A stretch of DNA of 30,088 nt from a virus: IMG/VR virus record IMGVR_UViG_3300030104_005306, positions 7,940 through 38,027 of that record. One strand, 5' to 3'. Under the pieces are notes generated by a model. It ran no database searches and was not told the DNA's origin. It saw only the letters and a list, made by a program, of their open reading frames with translations. A program made the position numbers and the translations under genes. Below are positions 26,004 through 30,088 of the stretch, one piece after another; position 1 is the first letter of the stretch; each line of letters starts with the position of its first letter.

Positions 26004-28448
26004 ATGCCTTTAAATTTAGCATCTCCTGGAATTTTGGTAAGGGAAGTAGACTTAACCATAGGAAGAGTCGATCCTACTACCGATAAAATAGGTGGAATAG
26101 TAGGGCCTTTTGCACAAGGTCCAGTTGGAGAACCAACACTGATTGCCAACGAAAACGAATTACTTAACGTATTTGGACAACCATATAGTACAGATAAGCA
26201 ATATGAGACTTGGTTGACCGCATCATCATATTTGGCATATGGTGGACAATTAAATGTTATAAGAGCAGATGATCAGGGTCTCTATAACGGAACTGTCGGT
26301 GCTGCTTCCAGTGTGAAAATTAAGAGTGTAGATCATTACGAAGAATTAGGGTATGATATTAACACTTATACTGGTGCAGACATAGTTGCACGAAATCCTG
26401 GAAGTTGGTCAAACGGAATTAAGATTGGTATAATTGATGGTAGAGCAGATCAGACTCTGACCATGAATACCACTCAGGTTCAGAATTTTGTTGCAGCAAT
26501 TTCTAATAGAAGTGGTACCATAGTAGGATCTGCAAACACAATAGGAATTACAACATCATCAGTCATTGTAGGACAAGTGGTAATATGCGATGTTACTGGT
26601 GTTCTTAGTGAAGGAACAACAGTTTCATCTATTGGTGTTGGTACTATTGCACTTAGCGGTACTTCCAATTTTGGAGTAGATGTCACCACAACATTCGACT
26701 TTGGTGCTAATAGTGCTGTTGTAACTGCACCAGTAGTTGGATATGGACTTACACAAGCAGTCCCTGATAATCTAGTGGTTTCCAAGACAGGAACATCTGG
26801 TGCTGGTAAAACTGAAGTTATTGACGGATACTTTAAAGGTGTTATTACTAAAGTTAACAGTGGTTCTGTAGAAGCTAAAGTGATAAGTCACGTTTCTGCT
26901 GCAGGAACTGAGAGTGTACAAGAATATAATAATATCTACAAGTTTAGTAAAGATGTTGCAGTTGCCATTCATACTAATGGTCAATCTACTTCTTATGGAT
27001 CTACTTCTGTCACTGCAGTTGCTGACTGGTTTGACGCACAAGAACTTGAGATCTCTACTGCAACTGTTGGTGGTGCAGTAACCACTAATACAATTAAGTG
27101 GAATGTTCTATCGGAACGTCCTACTACATCAGAGTATGCATCTGCACGAGGTGGAAGATTTGATGAAGTTCATGTAGTTGTAATTGACGCAAAAGGAACA
27201 ATTAGTGGTAATGCAGGAACAGTCCTTGAAAAGCATTTAAATCTTTCTAAGGCAAAGGATGCAACATTCTCTGTAGGTTCACCTTCTTACTGGAGACAGT
27301 ATCTACAAACTAATTCAGAGTACATCTATGGAACCAGTGCACCATCAGGAATTGTAACAACTGGATATACAAGTGGGTTTACACTTGAAGCAGATGGTGG
27401 ATGGGATCAAGATGCAGAGGGTATTATTTTCGATTCTATCGGAACATACAATCAGACCATAGCAGATGGTAAAAACTATGCTGGAGTTTCTACCATAACA
27501 GAAACTGGAGCACTTGATTGTGGATTAGATGATCTAGTAGGAGGTTATACACTCTTCGAAAATGATACTAATGTTGATGTAGATTTCCTTCTAATGGGAT
27601 CTGCTAAAGGTGGTGAGTATGCTGCAAGAGCACTTGCAACTAAATTGATTTCAGTTGCAGAATTGAGAAAAGATGCAGTCGCATTTATTTCTCCTTATAG
27701 AGGAGCAATGATTTCTGATAGTTCTGAGCAAGATGCAGTGCAAGTATTGAGTGATGCTGACATTACAGATAATGTCATCAATTACTATGAACCTATGACT
27801 TCTTCATCATATGCCGTATTCGATAGTGGATACAAGTATATGTTTGATAGATTCGAAGGTGCATTTAGATATATTCCTCTAAATGGTGATATTGCTGGAC
27901 TTTGTGCCAGAACTGATATCAATCAGTTCCCTTGGTTCTCACCAGCAGGAACTGCAAGAGGAGCAATCCAAAATGCAATTAAACTTGCATATAATCCTAC
28001 TAAGGAACAAAGAGATCGTCTTTATTCTGCAAGAGTTAACCCTGTAATCTTCTCACCAGGATCTGGAATAATCCTATTTGGTGATAAGACAGGATTCGCC
28101 AAAGCATCTGCATTCGATAGAATCAATGTTCGTAGATTGTTTATCTTCTTAGAAGATGCAATATCTGCAGCAGCAAAAGATCAACTCTTCGAATTCAACG
28201 ATGAAATCACAAGAACTAACTTTGTGAACATTGTCGAACCTTTCCTACGTGACGTTCAGGCTAAACGAGGAATCACAGATTATGTTGTTATTTGTGATGA
28301 AACAAATAACACTGGTGCTATAATTGATGCAAATGAGTTCATTGCGGATATATACATTAAGCCTGCAAGGTCAATCAACTTCATTGGTCTTACATTCGTT
28401 GCCACTAGAACTGGCGTTTCGTTTGATGAAGTAATCGGTAACGTTTAA
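26004..28448 (+). CDS. gp18: Contractile tail sheath protein gp18
   Basis: 814 residues against 659 in T4 gp18. The N-terminus 'NLASPGILVREVDLT' and 'VFGQPYSTDKQYETW' matches the sheath family (T4 'LLSPGIELKETTV', 'TFGQP'). The conserved C-terminal core carries 'GDIAGLCARTD' (628-638), 'DRINVRRLF' (705-713) and 'YIKPARSINFIGLTFVATRTG' near the end (split: YIKPARSINF, then VATRTG). These build the inner domain that packs round the tube and links subunits during contraction. The extra length lies partly in an insertion at about residues 155-255 with VGxGT-type beta repeats, probably exposed on the outer sheath surface where T4 has its variable domains. It has its own late promoter and strong Shine-Dalgarno. 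Its codons use more C-ending choices (TTC, AAC, GAC, ATC) than the giant proteins, as expected for an abundant protein. Confidence 0.97.
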   Translation: MPLNLASPGILVREVDLTIGRVDPTTDKIGGIVGPFAQGPVGEPTLIANENELLNVFGQPYSTDKQYETWLTASSYLAYGGQLNVIRADDQGLYNGTVGAASSVKIKSVDHYEELGYDINTYTGADIVARNPGSWSNGIKIGIIDGRADQTLTMNTTQVQNFVAAISNRSGTIVGSANTIGITTSSVIVGQVVICDVTGVLSEGTTVSSIGVGTIALSGTSNFGVDVTTTFDFGANSAVVTAPVVGYGLTQAVPDNLVVSKTGTSGAGKTEVIDGYFKGVITKVNSGSVEAKVISHVSAAGTESVQEYNNIYKFSKDVAVAIHTNGQSTSYGSTSVTAVADWFDAQELEISTATVGGAVTTNTIKWNVLSERPTTSEYASARGGRFDEVHVVVIDAKGTISGNAGTVLEKHLNLSKAKDATFSVGSPSYWRQYLQTNSEYIYGTSAPSGIVTTGYTSGFTLEADGGWDQDAEGIIFDSIGTYNQTIADGKNYAGVSTITETGALDCGLDDLVGGYTLFENDTNVDVDFLLMGSAKGGEYAARALATKLISVAELRKDAVAFISPYRGAMISDSSEQDAVQVLSDADITDNVINYYEPMTSSSYAVFDSGYKYMFDRFEGAFRYIPLNGDIAGLCARTDINQFPWFSPAGTARGAIQNAIKLAYNPTKEQRDRLYSARVNPVIFSPGSGIILFGDKTGFAKASAFDRINVRRLFIFLEDAISAAAKDQLFEFNDEITRTNFVNIVEPFLRDVQAKRGITDYVVICDETNNTGAIIDANEFIADIYIKPARSINFIGLTFVATRTGVSFDEVIGNV

Positions 28449-28454
28449 TTAATT

Positions 28455-28460
28455 AAGAGG
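28455..28460 (+). promoter_or_regulatory. Shine-Dalgarno sequence (AAGAGG) for gp19
   Basis: AAGAGG lies 10 bases before the ATG at 28471, in the 22-base gap after the sheath gene. No promoter motif is present in this gap, so gp19 is probably read from the gp18 promoter. Confidence 0.75.
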
Positions 28461-28470
28461 TCCAAAAACA

Positions 28471-29064
28471 ATGCCAAGTAGAGTTCAACAGAACAGTATT
28501 CCACTAAGGAAGATCAGTGACTTTAAAAGTAAGTTAACTGGTGGTGGAGCTAGGCCGAATCTCTTTGAGGTGGAACTAGCATTTCCTGCAGCAGTTGCAA
28601 TAGAGAATGATGTCTTACAAAAATCTAGGTTTTTGGTTAAGGCAGCAGCACTCCCATCATCAACAGTTGCTCCAATCGAAATTCCGTTCAGAGGTCGTAT
28701 TTTAAAGATCGCTGGTGACAGAACATTCGAAACATGGACAATCACCGTTATTAACGATACTGATTTTGTCATTCGTTCTGCTTTCGAAAAGTGGATGAAT
28801 GTAATCAACAAGTTAGATGATGGAAGCGGATTGCAAAATCCTGATGAATATCAGAAAGATGCAATGGTTCATCAATTAGATCGTGATGCTGGAATCCTAA
28901 GATCTTATAAGTTCTGGGATATATTTCCAACTAATCTATCTACTATTGATCTGAATTATGAAACTACAGATACTCTAGAAGAGTTTACAGTAGAAATGCA
29001 AGTTCACTGGTGGGAAGCATATAAAGGTACTTCATCTGCGGCTGGCGGTGAAAATATCGGATAA
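28471..29064 (+). CDS. gp19: Tail tube protein gp19
   Basis: 197 residues (T4 gp19 is 163). It forms the stacked hexameric rings of the inner tube through which DNA is ejected. By eye it shares with T4 gp19 'ARPNLFEVEL' (T4 ARPNLFQVEI), 'KAAALPSSTV' (T4 KATALPAGIV), 'GDRTFETWTITVINDTDF' (T4 GDRTFDDWTVTVMNDEAH), 'VHQLDRDAG' and the C-terminal 'FPTNLSTIDLNYET...EFTVEMQVHWWE' (T4 WPTNVGELQLDWDS...TFEVTLALDYWE). The extra residues are an N-terminal extension of about 20 and a short Gly/Ser tail. It is co-transcribed behind gp18. Confidence 0.97.
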   Translation: MPSRVQQNSIPLRKISDFKSKLTGGGARPNLFEVELAFPAAVAIENDVLQKSRFLVKAAALPSSTVAPIEIPFRGRILKIAGDRTFETWTITVINDTDFVIRSAFEKWMNVINKLDDGSGLQNPDEYQKDAMVHQLDRDAGILRSYKFWDIFPTNLSTIDLNYETTDTLEEFTVEMQVHWWEAYKGTSSAAGGENIG

Positions 29065-29067
29065 ATA
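29060..29067 (+). promoter_or_regulatory. T4-like late promoter (GATAAATA) for gp20, overlapping the gp19 stop codon
   Basis: GATAAATA matches NATAAATA and includes the TAA stop of gp19 (29062-29064). It ends 32 bases before the portal ATG at 29100, leaving room for a leader of about 20 bases. Its position at the start of the next head-gene block is what a late promoter would require. Confidence 0.6.
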
Positions 29068-29099
29068 TGTTATAATAGTAAATAAACACGGATTATAAT

Positions 29100-30088
29100 A
29101 TGGCCAGGTTATTTGGTTTTTCACTTGACAAGAAGGAAAAGAATCCTTCCGTAATATCCCCCGTTCCTCAAAATAATGAGGACGGGGTTGATAATTATAT
29201 TACTAGTGGATTTTACGGATCTTATGTAGACATCGAAGGTGTTTATAGAACTGAATCCGATTTAATAAAAAGATATCGTGAAATGGCATTACACCCAGAG
29301 TGTGATGGTGCCATTGAGGATGTAATAAATGAAGCAATTGTTAGTGATCTTTATGACACTCCAATTGAGATTGAACTTTCAAATTTAAATGCAAGTGATA
29401 AACTAAAAAAAGCAATCAGGCAAGAATTCAAAACCATTAAAGATATAATGGATTTTGATAAAAAATCTCATGAAATATTAAGAAACTGGTATGTAGATGG
29501 TAGATTATATTATTTTAAGGCAATTGATGTAAAGAAACCAGAAGAGGGTATAAAAGAAATAAGATATATTGATCCTATGAAGATGCGTTATGTGCGTCAG
29601 GAAAAGAAGAATAAAAATGATCGCATGTCAATGCAATCAAATACAAATAATCAAACACCCGAAAAAGTAATAACACCTGAAATTGAAGAGTATTTTATAT
29701 ACACCCCAACTCCAGCATACCCATCTAGTTCGATAACAAGTGGTGGTGGAACCAAAGGTGTTAGAATTGCAAAAGATTCTATTACATATGTAACCTCTGG
29801 TCTTGTAGATAGAAATAAAGGAAATGTCCTTTCATATCTTCATAAAGCAATTAAGGCACTTAATCAGCTTAGAATGATTGAGGATAGTCTTGTTATATAC
29901 AGATTATCAAGAGCACCAGAAAGAAGAATATTCTACATTGATGTAGGTAATCTACCAAAAGTAAAAGCAGAACAATACCTCAGAGAGGTAATGAGTCGTT
30001 ATAGAAATAAGTTAGTATATGATGCTAACACTGGTGAAGTTAGAGATGATCGTAAGTTCATGTCTATGATGGAAGATTTCTGGTTACC
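29100..30088 (+). CDS. gp20: Portal vertex protein gp20 (3' partial)
   Basis: The frame is open from ATG 29100 to the window end, giving 329 full codons of a protein that is 524 residues in T4. The portal is a dodecamer at one head vertex; it nucleates the prohead, docks gp17 and later joins the neck. The region 'APERRIFYIDVGNLPKVKAEQYL' (in part) and 'MSRYRNKLVYDANTGEVRDDR' (in part) followed by 'MMEDFW' is the highly conserved block used as the g20 marker for cyanophages and other marine T4-like phages. The N-terminus 'MARLFGFSL' and 'EGVYRTESDLIKRYREMAL' (in part) also fits the family. Only the C-terminal third is missing, because the window stops. Confidence 0.97.
   Translation, partial: MARLFGFSLDKKEKNPSVISPVPQNNEDGVDNYITSGFYGSYVDIEGVYRTESDLIKRYREMALHPECDGAIEDVINEAIVSDLYDTPIEIELSNLNASDKLKKAIRQEFKTIKDIMDFDKKSHEILRNWYVDGRLYYFKAIDVKKPEEGIKEIRYIDPMKMRYVRQEKKNKNDRMSMQSNTNNQTPEKVITPEIEEYFIYTPTPAYPSSSITSGGGTKGVRIAKDSITYVTSGLVDRNKGNVLSYLHKAIKALNQLRMIEDSLVIYRLSRAPERRIFYIDVGNLPKVKAEQYLREVMSRYRNKLVYDANTGEVRDDRKFMSMMEDFWL

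Noticed and set aside
29071-29076. TATAAT as a host sigma-70 -10 box before gp20
   Set aside because: There is no TTGACA-like -35 at the right distance, and a better-matched late motif lies just upstream.

Overview
The window is a contiguous stretch of the virion morphogenesis region of a T4-like contractile-tailed phage (a myovirus). Every gene I can support is on the + strand, packed with almost no spacing, and the base composition is strongly AT-rich. The proteins carry hallmarks I associate with marine T4-like phages of cyanobacteria (Synechococcus/Prochlorococcus) and of SAR11-type bacteria: dense short Val-Gly-(Ile/Val)-Gly-Thr-Thr motifs, a fibre protein opening with a 'DIKVRVGQ' leader, a DUF4815-type structural protein, and late promoters of the form NATAAATA. 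No photosynthesis or other host-derived gene is present here, so the host cannot be fixed from this window.

Layout. 1-9492: a giant structural protein whose 5' end is outside the window (at least 3163 residues visible), in the slot that T4 uses for baseplate wedge protein gp7. 9533-11131: baseplate wedge gp8, behind a perfect T4-type late promoter. 11138-18589: a 2483-residue DUF4815-type virion protein in the gp9/gp10 region. 18589-20577: three smaller genes (a 67-residue coiled-coil protein, a 112-residue BppU-N-like beta protein and a 473-residue repetitive fibre-like protein) in the gp11/gp12/wac region. 20577-23652: neck proteins gp13 and gp14 and tail terminator/sheath stabiliser gp15. 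23655-25930: terminase small subunit gp16, a 55-residue small ORF, and terminase large subunit gp17. 26004-29064: tail sheath gp18 and tail tube gp19. 29100-30088: the N-terminal ~330 residues of portal protein gp20, cut by the window end.

The order matches T4 (7-8-...-13-14-15-16-17-18-19-20), with the adhesion/baseplate periphery replaced by very large, repeat-rich proteins. Together the genes supply the baseplate wedge and fibre periphery, the neck joining head to tail, the DNA packaging motor, the contractile tail and the portal.

Regulation looks simple. Of the three longest intergenic gaps (9493-9532, 25931-26003, 29065-29099), the first two lie wholly between genes and contain a NATAAATA late-promoter match; the third match overlaps the gp19 stop codon just before gp20. 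Five consecutive junctions from 18589 to 22834 are TAATG stop/start overlaps, suggesting translational coupling. I see no tRNA, CRISPR array, insertion sequence, clear rho-independent terminator or minus-strand gene. No gene-free stretch exceeds 75 bases. I did not find a convincing new defence, regulatory or mobile system. The most interesting signals are the giant protein, the spread of a Gly-x-Gly-Tyr beta module into otherwise unrelated virion proteins, and the small ORF inside the terminase operon.
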